From: Kribbella solani
Lineage (GTDB): Bacteria > Actinomycetota > Actinomycetes > Propionibacteriales > Kribbellaceae
Direction of reading: 5' to 3'
Length of the DNA stretch: 64,000 nucleotides
Assembly (NCBI RefSeq): GCF_014205295.1
Contig: NZ_JACHNF010000001.1
Span: 806,001 to 870,000 of the forward strand
Shown in pieces: positions 8,630 through 16,958 of the stretch. How positions within the stretch are numbered: position 1 is the first letter of the stretch; each line of letters opens with the position of its first letter. The notes under the pieces are model-generated. The model was not told the DNA's origin. It was given only the letters and a program-made list of their open reading frames with translations, and did not search any database. Both the position numbers and the translations under genes were made by a program.

Positions 8630-9210
8630 CAGTCCACCTCCGCCTCGGTCGCGGCGGCCCAGCACAGATCCAGTGCGGGGAGGCCGGGGGACGGGCAGGG
8701 GTGCAGTGCGCCGTGGCCGGGAATCTCGGGCGCTCGGCGGTCGGCATTCGGTGGCGCCTGCGCTGAACCGGCGGTGTCCGGGCACTCCTCCAGAACACCG
8801 CCGGCCAGCACGCCGCCGGCCAGCACGGCCCGGTGATCGCGGGCCCAGCGGGCCAGCTCTCCCCGCAACCGGATCGGCCGGGCACCGTCGCCGCCCGTCG
8901 TAGCGACGACGATGTCGCGGTAGCCGGCCCCGACCGGCAGACCGCCGACGATCTTGATCACGCATTCCTTGATCCCGAACAGCCGAGCCAACTCCGCCGG
9001 CTCGGCCGCTCGTTCGGTTTCGTCGAAAATGCGGTGCGGCCAAGCCGGACCGACGCGCCTGGCGGCCAGCGCGAACCGCTGCTGGTCGAGCAGGTCGACA
9101 CCGGCGCCCAGCAGCCGGCCCCCAGGTGTCCGGGGCACCGTCAATACCGTGGCGTAGCCGTCCGTACCGTCGAGCGGCAACGGCCGGCGGTGGCCGGTAG
9201 AAGGCATCAT
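8626..9210 (-). CDS. Holo-ACP synthase (AcpS)-like phosphopantetheinyl transferase
   Basis: A 194-residue protein whose first 120 residues match AcpS: GAGVDLLDQQRF holds the metal-binding Asp, and FGIKECVIKIVGG holds the KE pair. The C-terminal 70 residues are Pro-rich and do not resemble the usual short AcpS end. It is the first gene of the minus-strand operon. The ATG at 9210 has GGGAGC seven bases upstream and is preferred to one at 9231. It likely converts the ACP at 6609-6893 to its holo form. It differs from the second AcpS-like protein at 2220-2603, which has lost these ligands. Confidence 0.8.
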   Translation of the reverse strand: MMPSTGHRRPLPLDGTDGYATVLTVPRTPGGRLLGAGVDLLDQQRFALAARRVGPAWPHRIFDETERAAEPAELARLFGIKECVIKIVGGLPVGAGYRDIVVATTGGDGARPIRLRGELARWARDHRAVLAGGVLAGGVLEECPDTAGSAQAPPNADRRAPEIPGHGALHPCPSPGLPALDLCWAAATEAEVDW

Positions 9211-9485
9211 GAGTTTGCTCCCAACACGCATTGAATCGGGGGGCGGGTGGGCTCGGTGCTGAATTCCGAGCGCTTGTTCGTGCGGGTTGGGGTGGATGCT
9301 ATGAATCCGCTCTCGGGGCTGTCAAGGAATCCACGCCTAACCAATGCTTGCCGGTTGACGCCCGGCGCCGGCCGTCGCCAGTCTTGGCGCAGTCCTTACC
9401 GCCGGCGAAAAATGTTGAGACCGGCATCAATAGTTTTCACCGGAATCAATTATCGACAAATATATGAATGGAAAGGAAACGGCCT
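9211..9485. promoter_or_regulatory. Divergent promoter region of the KS-KS operon and the thioesterase
   Basis: This is the longest gene-free stretch in the window. It separates the minus-strand operon from the plus-strand thioesterase/flavoenzyme pair. The part at about 9425-9475 is clearly AT-richer than its surroundings, as expected for a promoter. No convincing -35/-10 pair or clean palindrome could be picked by eye. Confidence 0.4.
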
Positions 9486-9947
9486 ATGCCACGCTGGGTC
9501 GAGACCGCGCCCCGGATCGTCAGCTGGGGGTACGTGGAGACCGCCGTCCAGGTGCGGTGGTCCGAGTGCGATCTGCAGCGCCATGCCTACTACGGCAACT
9601 ACATGGTCTGGTGCGATCTGGGCCGGGAGGCGTTCGCCCTGGCCGTCGGGGTGAACTACCTGGACTACCAGTTCACCACCACCGAGTTCCGGATCCGTTT
9701 CCACACCCCGGCCTACTATCGCGACGAGCTGCTGGTCCGGACCTGGAGCTCGACGCCGCAGGCCCGGCTCGACTGCCACTACGAGATCTATCGCAAAGCC
9801 GGCCGGCAACTGATTGCCGAGGCAACTTCCCGGCACGCGCTGGTGGACTCCGAGAAGGGCCTCCGGGTCAAGGGCCCGTCGGAATTTCACGACATTTTCG
9901 AGGCGTTTCTGGAAAGCAAGCGGCCGCGTCAGCCCGAACGCGCGTAG
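9486..9947 (+). CDS. Hotdog-fold acyl thioesterase (4-hydroxybenzoyl-CoA thioesterase / YbgC family)
   Basis: A 153-residue single hotdog domain with VRWSECDLQRHAYYGNYMVW: the family active-site segment in which an acidic residue precedes the xxHxxYxNY motif. The ATG at 9486 has a GGAAAGGA site; an earlier in-frame ATG at 9468 lacks one. It is divergent from the ketosynthase operon and followed after 35 bases by the flavoenzyme. Release of an acyl chain from CoA or ACP is the inferred job, which would fill the missing termination step of the operon. Confidence 0.85.
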   Translation: MPRWVETAPRIVSWGYVETAVQVRWSECDLQRHAYYGNYMVWCDLGREAFALAVGVNYLDYQFTTTEFRIRFHTPAYYRDELLVRTWSSTPQARLDCHYEIYRKAGRQLIAEATSRHALVDSEKGLRVKGPSEFHDIFEAFLESKRPRQPERA

Positions 9948-9982
9948 CCGGGAATATACCCACGATCGCAGGAGGACGGCCC

Positions 9983-11416
9983 ATGAGTGAGCTACCTACT
10001 GATCAGTTGGCCGCCCAGTTGCGCGGTGAACTGCTGGTCCCGGACGGTCCCGGTTACGAGGACGCGCGCCGGGTGTACAACGCCGCGATCAATCGGCGGC
10101 CGGCGCTGATCGTCCGCTGCCGCGGGGTCGCGGACGTGGTCCGGTCGGTCCGGTTCGCGGCCGAGCATTCGCTCCCGGTCGCGGTCCGCGGCGGCGGTCA
10201 CAGCGTTGCCGGGCACGGCACCTGCGACGGCGGCCTACTCGTCGATCTGTCCGGCATGCGTGATGTCCGGGTCGATCCGGAAGCACGCACGGTACGAGTC
10301 GCGGGTGGCGCCACGCTGGGCGACCTGGACGCCGGCACCCAGCTGTTCGGCCTGGCTACACCCACTGGCCAGGTGTCGATGACCGGCATCGCCGGCCTCA
10401 CGCTGAACGGCGGCATGGGAATGTTGCAACGCCGCTACGGCCTGACGTGCGACAACCTGTTGTCGGCGGACGTGGTGACGGCCGATGGCAGCATCGTCAC
10501 GGCCGGCGCGGACAGCCACCCGGAGTTGTTCTGGGCGTTACGTGGCGGCGGCGGCAACTTCGGCGTGGTGACCTCGTTCGAGTTCCGTTGCCATCCGGTC
10601 GGTCCGACGGTCCTGGCCGGCATGGTCGCCTGGCCGGTGGACAAAGCACCCGAGGTGCTGGCGTTCCTGCGCGACTACATCGTGGACGCGCCGGAGGAGC
10701 TCAGCGCGGACGCGCTCTTCATGTTCGCGCCGCCGCTCGACGTGATCCCGCAGGAGTACCAGGGCACCCGGCTGATCGGGATCTTCCTCCGGTACGTCGG
10801 CGCGGACCTCGATCCCGAGGTGGTCCGGCCGATCCGCGAGTTCGGTACTCCGGTGCTCGACTTCGTCTACCCGATGCCGTACGTCGCGGTGCAGCAGATG
10901 CTCGACCCGTTGAACCCGAACGGAAACCTGCACTACTGGACCGGCGAGTACCTTGCCGAGCTCGGCGACAAGCAGATCGAGTTGCTGTCCATGTTCGGCG
11001 CCAGCCTGCCGGACCCGCATTCGATCATCGAGGTGATCCCGTTCAACGCCGCGGTCACCCGGGTCGCGCCGGACGCGACCGCGTTCAGCCACCGGCAGGA
11101 CAGCTGGCTGATCCACATCCTCGGCCAGTGGCCGGACCCGGCCGACTCGCACCGCTGCCGGACCTGGGTCAAACGGGCCGGCGCCGACCTCCGGGCGATC
11201 GGCTCCGGCGACACGTACCTGAACCTGGTCACCGATGAGGAAGTCGACCGGGTCGACACGGTCTGGAACAAGACCCGCATGCGCCGGCTGGCGAAGGTGA
11301 AGGCCCAGTACGACCCCGGCAACATGTTCCGCTTCAACCACAACATCAAGCCCGCCGATGATGCGGACAAGGATGCGGCCGCGGATGCGGACACTCGTCG
11401 CGAGCGGCGACGGTGA
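9983..11416 (+). CDS. FAD-linked oxidoreductase, BBE-like (mono-covalent flavin)
   Basis: A 477-residue vanillyl-alcohol-oxidase-fold enzyme. His73 in VRGGGHSVAGHG is the likely covalent flavin site. The second site used by bicovalent members (a Cys near GGxG) is absent; the segment reads TGQVSMTGIAGLTLNGG. The C-terminal berberine-bridge motif YDPGNMFRFNHNI is present. An AGGAGG site precedes the ATG. The last 71 bases overlap the 3' end of the convergent TrkA-N gene, and the C-terminal 20 residues are Asp/Ala/Arg-rich and outside the domain. It probably oxidises the product of the neighbouring acyl pathway. Confidence 0.85.
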   Translation: MSELPTDQLAAQLRGELLVPDGPGYEDARRVYNAAINRRPALIVRCRGVADVVRSVRFAAEHSLPVAVRGGGHSVAGHGTCDGGLLVDLSGMRDVRVDPEARTVRVAGGATLGDLDAGTQLFGLATPTGQVSMTGIAGLTLNGGMGMLQRRYGLTCDNLLSADVVTADGSIVTAGADSHPELFWALRGGGGNFGVVTSFEFRCHPVGPTVLAGMVAWPVDKAPEVLAFLRDYIVDAPEELSADALFMFAPPLDVIPQEYQGTRLIGIFLRYVGADLDPEVVRPIREFGTPVLDFVYPMPYVAVQQMLDPLNPNGNLHYWTGEYLAELGDKQIELLSMFGASLPDPHSIIEVIPFNAAVTRVAPDATAFSHRQDSWLIHILGQWPDPADSHRCRTWVKRAGADLRAIGSGDTYLNLVTDEEVDRVDTVWNKTRMRRLAKVKAQYDPGNMFRFNHNIKPADDADKDAAADADTRRERRR

Positions 11417-12689
11417 CTCGCTGCACGGCTCCGGACCGAAGGCGCGCGTAGGTTCCGTCGGCAGCGGTCAGCACGCCCGCTGCCGCCTCGCCGCCGAACT
11501 CGGTGATGACGAAGGCCGCGGCCAGTTCGGTGACGTCGCGGATGACGCCGAGAGGTAACAGGGAGCGGGTTTCGGCGATCGCTTCCTGTTCACCGGCGCG
11601 CAACACCACCCGGGTACCGGGCGCGACGGCCGTGGCAGCGACGGCGACCGCGAGGTTGTCCAGGTCGTCCGATCCGACCGCCGCCAGCGATCGGCACCGA
11701 TCGAGCCGGAGTCGTTTCAGTACCGAGCGCTCGGTACCGTCGCCGATCACGACCGGTATGCCGAGGCCGCGCGCGACCGGAAGCCATCGGGCCGACCGGC
11801 TGCGTTCGAGCCCGATCACCGGAACTCCGAGGTTGAGCAGCAACTCACACAGGCGTACGCCCAGTTGCCCCATCCCGACCACGATCACGTGATCCCGTCT
11901 GGGTACCGACCGTGAACCGACCATGCTCAGGAGCCGTGGTTCGAACAACCGGTCGATCAGGCCCGCGGTGAAGATCGAGGTGAAGCCGATCGTCGCCAGC
12001 ATCGCCAGCCCGGACCAGATCGCGTACCCACCGCCTGTTCCGGTCGGTCCTGGACCCACCGTGGCGACGACCCGGGCGGCGTCGAGGAACGCGCCGGTGG
12101 GGTCATGGTGTGCCGCGAGAACCAGCCAGGCCCAGTCGATCAGCAGGACGGTGAGCAGCCCGAACAGGCCGAGGAACATCAAGCGCGTACCCGTGTCGTG
12201 CTGATGTGGATGGTTCCAGCGAAAGGCCCTGATGATCCGGCGCCGGCGGCCGGGCCGTGCCGGCGGGGCATGGCGTACATCCGGCGTCCCGTTCGCTCCG
12301 CTGACGATCTGCCGGACCTGGTCGTCGTGCGCCTGGACCCAGAGCAGCTCCGGGTCCAGGCTCGGTCCGGCGATGCCGGGGGCCGCGATCGACGCCGGTG
12401 AGAACACCGTGCACTGCGGCAGCAGGGACCGCAATTGGCCGGCCATGGTGCGGTCGAACACGGTCACCACCTGGCGGAGCGCCGGCGCCAGGTGCGCGAT
12501 CGCCAGCGCGTACCGGAGGGCATGGACGTCCTCGCGGACGAGGATCGCGGCGGCGGTCACCGGCGCCGCCAGTACGCGGGCCAGCTCGGCATCGGTCGGT
12601 GCGCCGAGATGCTCGATCGCGCACCGGGCCTCGAGCGTCGCGCAGACCCGGCGCGCGGCCGGGGTCTCGCCCACGATCAGGAACGTCAT
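11346..12689 (-). CDS. TrkA-N (RCK) domain membrane protein, potassium-channel-like
   Basis: A 447-residue protein with two nucleotide-binding domains: a degenerate one at the N terminus (MTFLIVGETPAARR) and a good one near residue 270 (VIVVGMGQLGVRL). Between them are about two membrane segments (LMFLGLFGLLTVLLIDWAWL and LAMLATIGFTSIFTAGL). The ion-channel filter sequence TVGYGD is not seen; VATVGPGPTG is at that place. It could be a degenerate channel or a redox/ion sensor. The ATG overlaps the nucleoside-hydrolase stop. The very C-terminal His/Pro-rich tail (HPRPHPCPHHRRA) overlaps the convergent flavoenzyme gene. Confidence 0.8.
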   Translation of the reverse strand: MTFLIVGETPAARRVCATLEARCAIEHLGAPTDAELARVLAAPVTAAAILVREDVHALRYALAIAHLAPALRQVVTVFDRTMAGQLRSLLPQCTVFSPASIAAPGIAGPSLDPELLWVQAHDDQVRQIVSGANGTPDVRHAPPARPGRRRRIIRAFRWNHPHQHDTGTRLMFLGLFGLLTVLLIDWAWLVLAAHHDPTGAFLDAARVVATVGPGPTGTGGGYAIWSGLAMLATIGFTSIFTAGLIDRLFEPRLLSMVGSRSVPRRDHVIVVGMGQLGVRLCELLLNLGVPVIGLERSRSARWLPVARGLGIPVVIGDGTERSVLKRLRLDRCRSLAAVGSDDLDNLAVAVAATAVAPGTRVVLRAGEQEAIAETRSLLPLGVIRDVTELAAAFVITEFGGEAAAGVLTAADGTYARLRSGAVQRVTVAARDECPHPRPHPCPHHRRA

Positions 12690-13645
12690 TCTTTCCCGAT
12701 GACCCGGTCCACGAACCGCCGGACGAAGGCCGCCCGATCCACCTCGAACGCGATCCGTACCCGCGGGCCGTCACCCCAGTCGCGAGCGTCGGAGTCCTGG
12801 CCCGGACGCCAGTCGGCGATCGTCATCCCGCGGGTGAAGCGCCCCTGGGTTTCCACCGCCATCGGGAGCGTCTCTTCGGCCGTGATCAGTTCCGGATGCG
12901 CGACCACGCCGACCGTCAGCGGCGAATGCATGGCGCAGCAGTAGCGACCGAAGATCTGCTCGTAGAACGACATGTAGAGCGGCGCGCCGGCGGCCACCAG
13001 CTCGGCGGCCGGGGTGGCGGCGGCGGTCACCTCGTCGAGGTGTTCGGCCTCGAAGATGGTGTCGTTGGTGACGTCCAGGCCGATCTGCAGGAAGTCCCAG
13101 CCGGCGGCCACGCAGAGGGCGGCGGCCTCCGGATCATGCAAGGCGTCGGCTTCGGCGACCGGAGTTTGGTTGCCTGGTACCCGTACCGCGCCGCCCATCC
13201 ACACGACCTTGGTCAGGCGCGACGGCAGCTCCGGGTCGAGCAGCAGCGCGATCGCCAGATTCGTCAGCGGCCCCAGCCCGATGTACGTCAGCTCGCCGGG
13301 GTACTGCTTCGCCAGATCCACCGTCAGCTGAGCGGCCGTCGCACCGACCAGACTCGTGTACTCCGGGTCGGGAAAGTTCGCGTTGCCGAAGCCGTCCTCA
13401 CCGTGGATCTCCGGTACGTAACCGGCCTTACCGCCCGCGAGACCCTGCCCGGCCCCCTTCGCCAGCGGTACGTCGCAGCCCAGTCGCTCCATGATCACGG
13501 CAGTGTTCTTGGTGACCTTGCCGACGTCGACGTTGCCGAAGCTGGTCGTCACCGCGACGATCTCGAGCTCGGGAGACAGGATGCCGTAGATCAGGCCCAT
13601 CCCGTCGTCGACGCCGGTGTCGGTGTCGATGATGACCTTGGTCAT
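12686..13645 (-). CDS. Nucleoside hydrolase family protein with altered active site
   Basis: A 319-residue protein with the hallmark DTDTGVDD at residues 7-14. Compared with the Crithidia inosine-uridine hydrolase, numbering is nearly parallel: Asp9 and Asp14 remain, the catalytic His is His240, but the metal-binding Asp242 is Ser241 (MHSPL) and the ribose-binding Asn168 is Asp167 (AEADALHDPEAA). The enzyme class splits ribonucleosides into base and sugar; the changes suggest a different sugar or altered metal binding. The ATG has GGAGG upstream. It follows the SDR and aminotransferase on the minus arm and faces the BMP importer across the divergent promoter. Confidence 0.85.
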   Translation of the reverse strand: MTKVIIDTDTGVDDGMGLIYGILSPELEIVAVTTSFGNVDVGKVTKNTAVIMERLGCDVPLAKGAGQGLAGGKAGYVPEIHGEDGFGNANFPDPEYTSLVGATAAQLTVDLAKQYPGELTYIGLGPLTNLAIALLLDPELPSRLTKVVWMGGAVRVPGNQTPVAEADALHDPEAAALCVAAGWDFLQIGLDVTNDTIFEAEHLDEVTAAATPAAELVAAGAPLYMSFYEQIFGRYCCAMHSPLTVGVVAHPELITAEETLPMAVETQGRFTRGMTIADWRPGQDSDARDWGDGPRVRIAFEVDRAAFVRRFVDRVIGKE

Positions 13646-13674
13646 GTCATGTCCTCCATGGCTGGCTGAAGAAT

Positions 13675-14418
13675 TCACAGTCGCTCCAAACCCCATTCGG
13701 CGTTGGCGGCCAGCAGACCGCCGTCGACGGCGAGCAACGCGCCGGTGATGAAGGACGCGAGTGGACTGGCCAGAAAGGCGACCAGCCCGGCGACGTCCTC
13801 GGGCTCACCGATCCGGCCGGCCGGGTACAGCGCCGTCATCCGCCGCTCGGCCTCGGCCGGATCCGGGGCGGCGGCCCAGGCACGGGTGGTCAGTGGCGTA
13901 CGGATCGCGCCGGGCAGCACCGCGTTCACCCGGAGCCGGCCCGCGTACTCGAGGGCGGCCGTCTTGGTGAAGTTCGCGATCGCGCCTTTGGTGATCGTGT
14001 AGCCGGCCAGCGCGGGATCGCCGGTCACGCCGAGAACCGAGCACAGGTTGACGATCGACGACTCCGGGGGAGCGATCACCGCGAACTCCGAGGTCATCGC
14101 GACCACGGCTTCGACGTTCACCTCCCAGAGCCGGCGGCGTTCGCCGGCGCTGGTCTCCGGCAGGCGCTTCTCGAGCTGGAGCGCGGCGTTGTTGACCAGC
14201 AACCAACGCCGATCCGGATCGAGCGTACGCAGGGCCTCGGCCCGGACCGCGCTTTTGGTCACGTCACCTCGAACGTCGAAGTCCGACTCCGTCGCGGTCA
14301 GGTCGAGTGCCGTGACCCGCGCGCCGGCGGACCTGAGCAACCGGACGCAGGCCGCGCCGATACCGTTGCCGCCGCCGGTGACGAGAGCATGGACGTCGGA
14401 GAGGTTGATCTCGAGCAT
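13675..14418 (-). CDS. SDR family oxidoreductase
   Basis: A 247-residue short-chain dehydrogenase: TGGGNGIG cofactor loop, an Asp at the end of the second strand (ALDLTATE) that favours NAD(H), VNNAALQ, and catalytic Ser/Tyr/Lys in NLCSVLG and YTITK. Only two bases separate it from the aminotransferase upstream, so the two are one unit. Together they could oxidise an alcohol and then transaminate the product, or act on the sugar or base freed by the nucleoside hydrolase downstream. The substrate is unknown. Confidence 0.82.
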   Translation of the reverse strand: MLEINLSDVHALVTGGGNGIGAACVRLLRSAGARVTALDLTATESDFDVRGDVTKSAVRAEALRTLDPDRRWLLVNNAALQLEKRLPETSAGERRRLWEVNVEAVVAMTSEFAVIAPPESSIVNLCSVLGVTGDPALAGYTITKGAIANFTKTAALEYAGRLRVNAVLPGAIRTPLTTRAWAAAPDPAEAERRMTALYPAGRIGEPEDVAGLVAFLASPLASFITGALLAVDGGLLAANAEWGLERL

Positions 14419-14420
14419 GG

Positions 14421-15743
14421 TCAGCCGTTCCGTACCGACGAGACGGCTCGTCCGAAGGATTCGATGACGCGCTCGACGTCGTCGTCGGTCACCGGGGTGG
14501 ACAGACAGCCGGTGCCACGCGGCATGATCACGATGCCGTGGTTCACCAGCTGCAGCCGGACCTCGTCGAGCAGGTGCGCGTCCGCGGCCCGATGCGCCTG
14601 GTAGCTGTCGATCGGCTCGTTGCTGAAGGCAATGTTGAACATCGAGCCGACACCGTTCACGTGGACAGCGACGCCCTGGTCCTTCGCCTCCTTGCGGAGG
14701 CCTTCCCGGAGCCGGTCCGTACGATCGGCCATCTCGTCCATGACCGGCTGGGTCAAAGCGGCCATCGCGGCCCGCGCTCCGGCCAGGACCGGGGGAGCAG
14801 CGGTGAAGGTGCCGGTCTGGAGCACGGCGCCCGGGCCACCGTTGAAGACCTCGAACAGCTCCGCGCGCCCACCGAACGCGGCCAGCGCGAAACCACCGCC
14901 CATGATCTTGCCGATCGCCATCAGATCGGGCCGATAGCCCCACTCGCCCGAGGCACCGGAGTAGCCGGCCCGCAAGGACTGGATCTCGTCGAAGACCACC
15001 AGTGCCCCGGCCCGGTGCGCGTGCTCGAAGACCGCGTCGAGAAAGTCGCGCGTCGCGGTCACCAACGAGCCGTTGCCGAGGAACGGTTCGACGATCACCG
15101 CCGCGATCTCGCTTCCCCACCGGCCGAACGCGTCGGCCACCGCGGCCGGATCGTTGTAGACCGCGGTGACCGTCGAGGTCGGTTCGAGCCCGGCCGACGC
15201 CGGTCGTGATGGCGCCGCGGTACCGGCCGCGAGCGCGGGCAGGACGTTGATGTCCTGGTAGAGCTCGTTGTGGCTGCCGTGGAAACCGCCCTCGAACTTG
15301 AGTACCCGATGCCGGCCGGTGTTGGCCCGGGCAACCCGCAGTGCGAACGCCGCCGCCTCCGAGCCGGTGGTGGTGAAGTGCAGTCGTTCCAGTGGCGGGT
15401 AGCGGACCGCAAGCTCGAGCGCGTACGCGGCTTCGAGCGGATGCGCGGTGCCGATCGCACTCGAGGCACTCAGTTCCCGTACGAACGCGCTGTTGGTCGG
15501 CCGGTGCCCGTGCCCGTGCGGCAGTGACGTGTAGTTGTTGACCAGATCCAGGTACTCGTTGCCGTCGATGTCGGTGACCGTCGCGCCACCGGCGTCGGCG
15601 GCATAGAACGGGTACGGCTGGAAGGCGAGGGTGCCGCGGGAAACGCCGCCGCTGACGATCGTCCGGGCGGTGTGGAAGAGCTCCTGTGAGCCGGGCGTAA
15701 GCGTCTGGTAGTGCTCGATCGCGGACTGATGAGACGTCGTCAC
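14421..15743 (-). CDS. Class III aminotransferase (glutamate-1-semialdehyde aminomutase-like)
   Basis: A 440-residue PLP enzyme of fold type I. Visible features are TTTGSEAAAFALRVAR (phosphate cup), FDEIQSLR (the Asp that binds the pyridine nitrogen) and MAIGKIMGGG with the Schiff-base Lys at 279. Members convert aldehydes to amines or move amino groups within a molecule. It is the first gene of the minus arm, with a GTG start and a GGGAGG site, directly opposite the BMP lipoprotein gene. It is probably not the housekeeping heme-pathway HemL because it is linked to nucleoside and sugar genes. Confidence 0.85.
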   Translation of the reverse strand: MTTSHQSAIEHYQTLTPGSQELFHTARTIVSGGVSRGTLAFQPYPFYAADAGGATVTDIDGNEYLDLVNNYTSLPHGHGHRPTNSAFVRELSASSAIGTAHPLEAAYALELAVRYPPLERLHFTTTGSEAAAFALRVARANTGRHRVLKFEGGFHGSHNELYQDINVLPALAAGTAAPSRPASAGLEPTSTVTAVYNDPAAVADAFGRWGSEIAAVIVEPFLGNGSLVTATRDFLDAVFEHAHRAGALVVFDEIQSLRAGYSGASGEWGYRPDLMAIGKIMGGGFALAAFGGRAELFEVFNGGPGAVLQTGTFTAAPPVLAGARAAMAALTQPVMDEMADRTDRLREGLRKEAKDQGVAVHVNGVGSMFNIAFSNEPIDSYQAHRAADAHLLDEVRLQLVNHGIVIMPRGTGCLSTPVTDDDVERVIESFGRAVSSVRNG

Positions 15744-15804
15744 AAGTGTCTGCCTCCCGGTGCGGTTCCGGCCTTGACGTTGCCGCCGGACTCATGTGGT
15801 AATA

Positions 15805-15817
15805 CTGGTTATACCAG
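15805..15817. promoter_or_regulatory. CTGGT-TAT-ACCAG operator in the divergent promoter
   Basis: A perfect 5-3-5 inverted repeat CTGGTTATACCAG lies between the aminotransferase (minus) and BMP lipoprotein (plus). It resembles FadR-type GntR operators (CTGGTCNGACCAG). Related sites at 24881 and 27796 suggest it is bound by the GntR regulator at 24937-25611. Confidence 0.6.
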
Positions 15818-15890
15818 CAGGATCCGTCTGGTCACAAGGCAGCTCTGGGGTCAGCCGCCACCGGTCATGAGTGGCACAAGGAGACGTTTC

Positions 15891-16958
15891 ATGGGACCTG
15901 TTCACAAGGTGATGGCCGCGCTGGCCGCCACTGTTTGTCTGCTCACCACGGCCGCGTGCGGTGGTGCCTCCGGCGGCTCTTCCGAAGGTGGCGGCAGTGG
16001 CGGCGTGGCGCTGCTGCTGCCGGGGACGAGCGGTGACGGCGGATTCCTGGACAGCGCCAAAGCCGGTGTCCAGACGGCGGCGGACGAGGCGGGCATCAAG
16101 GCGCAGGTGGTGGAGGCAGGCACCGACCCGACGAAGTGGCAGCCCGCGCTCGACGACCTGGTCGCCGGCGACGCGAAGCTGATCGTCACCGGAAGTTTCG
16201 CGATGGCCGACATGATCCAGCAGGCGGCCGAGGCCAACCCGGACAAGACGTTCGTCATCTTCGACGCGTCCGTGAACTACGGCAAGTGCAAGTGCCCGAA
16301 CGTCTACTCGATCACCTACGTCGAGACCCAGGTGGGATTCCTCGGCGGGGCGCTGGCCGCGCTGATGGTGACGACACCAGGGATCGCCAAGGTCAACTCG
16401 GCCGGTACGCCGGCGATCGGCATGGTCGGTGGCGAGGAGATCCCGGTGATCGCCGCGTACTTCCAGGGCTTCAAGGCCGGCGCCAAGGCGGTCGCGCCCG
16501 GCGTCAAGGTGCTGACGACGTACTCGGGTTCGTTCAGTGACCCGGTCAAGGGCAAGGCCGTCGCGGCCGACCTGATCAACCAAGGTGCCGGCGTGATCGC
16601 CGCGGCGGCCGGCGGTACGGACAAGGGTGTTTTCGAGGCCGCTGCCGCGCGTGGTCTGTGGGCCATCGGTGCTGACAAGCAAGAGACCGTCGATCCCAAG
16701 GTCGGCGGCGTGGACACCGTACTGACGGCCGCGACGGTCGACGTCCGCAGCTCGGTCAAGCAGGCAGTTCTCGACTGGCACGACGGCAAACTCAAGGGCG
16801 GCACGGCCGGCGCGTACGGGGTCGAGGACGGATCGGTCTCGATCGTGGAGAGCCCGCTCTACACCTCGGTCGTCCCGGCGAAGATCCAGAACCGGATCAA
16901 GGAACTGGTCGCGGAGCTGAAGGCCGGCAAGTACAAGGCGGAGCTGACCGCCTCATGA
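15891..16958 (+). CDS. BMP-family nucleoside-binding lipoprotein
   Basis: A 355-residue substrate-binding protein of the BMP/PnrA (nucleoside) class. It begins with a lipoprotein signal ending at LLTTAAC, followed by a Gly/Ser linker. The mature part has GGFLDSAKAGVQ, the FVIFDASVNY strand and the FLGGALAAL segment typical of this family. The ATG with AAGGAG seven bases upstream is preferred over one 24 bases earlier. It delivers its ligand to the ATPase and permeases that follow with 1-4 base overlaps. BMP-type importers usually take purine nucleosides. Confidence 0.9.
   Translation: MGPVHKVMAALAATVCLLTTAACGGASGGSSEGGGSGGVALLLPGTSGDGGFLDSAKAGVQTAADEAGIKAQVVEAGTDPTKWQPALDDLVAGDAKLIVTGSFAMADMIQQAAEANPDKTFVIFDASVNYGKCKCPNVYSITYVETQVGFLGGALAALMVTTPGIAKVNSAGTPAIGMVGGEEIPVIAAYFQGFKAGAKAVAPGVKVLTTYSGSFSDPVKGKAVAADLINQGAGVIAAAAGGTDKGVFEAAAARGLWAIGADKQETVDPKVGGVDTVLTAATVDVRSSVKQAVLDWHDGKLKGGTAGAYGVEDGSVSIVESPLYTSVVPAKIQNRIKELVAELKAGKYKAELTAS

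Noticed and set aside
9464-9982. N-terminal extension of the BBE-type flavoenzyme through the thioesterase region
   Set aside because: The thioesterase in another frame is real, and the ATG at 9983 has an AGGAGG site directly upstream.
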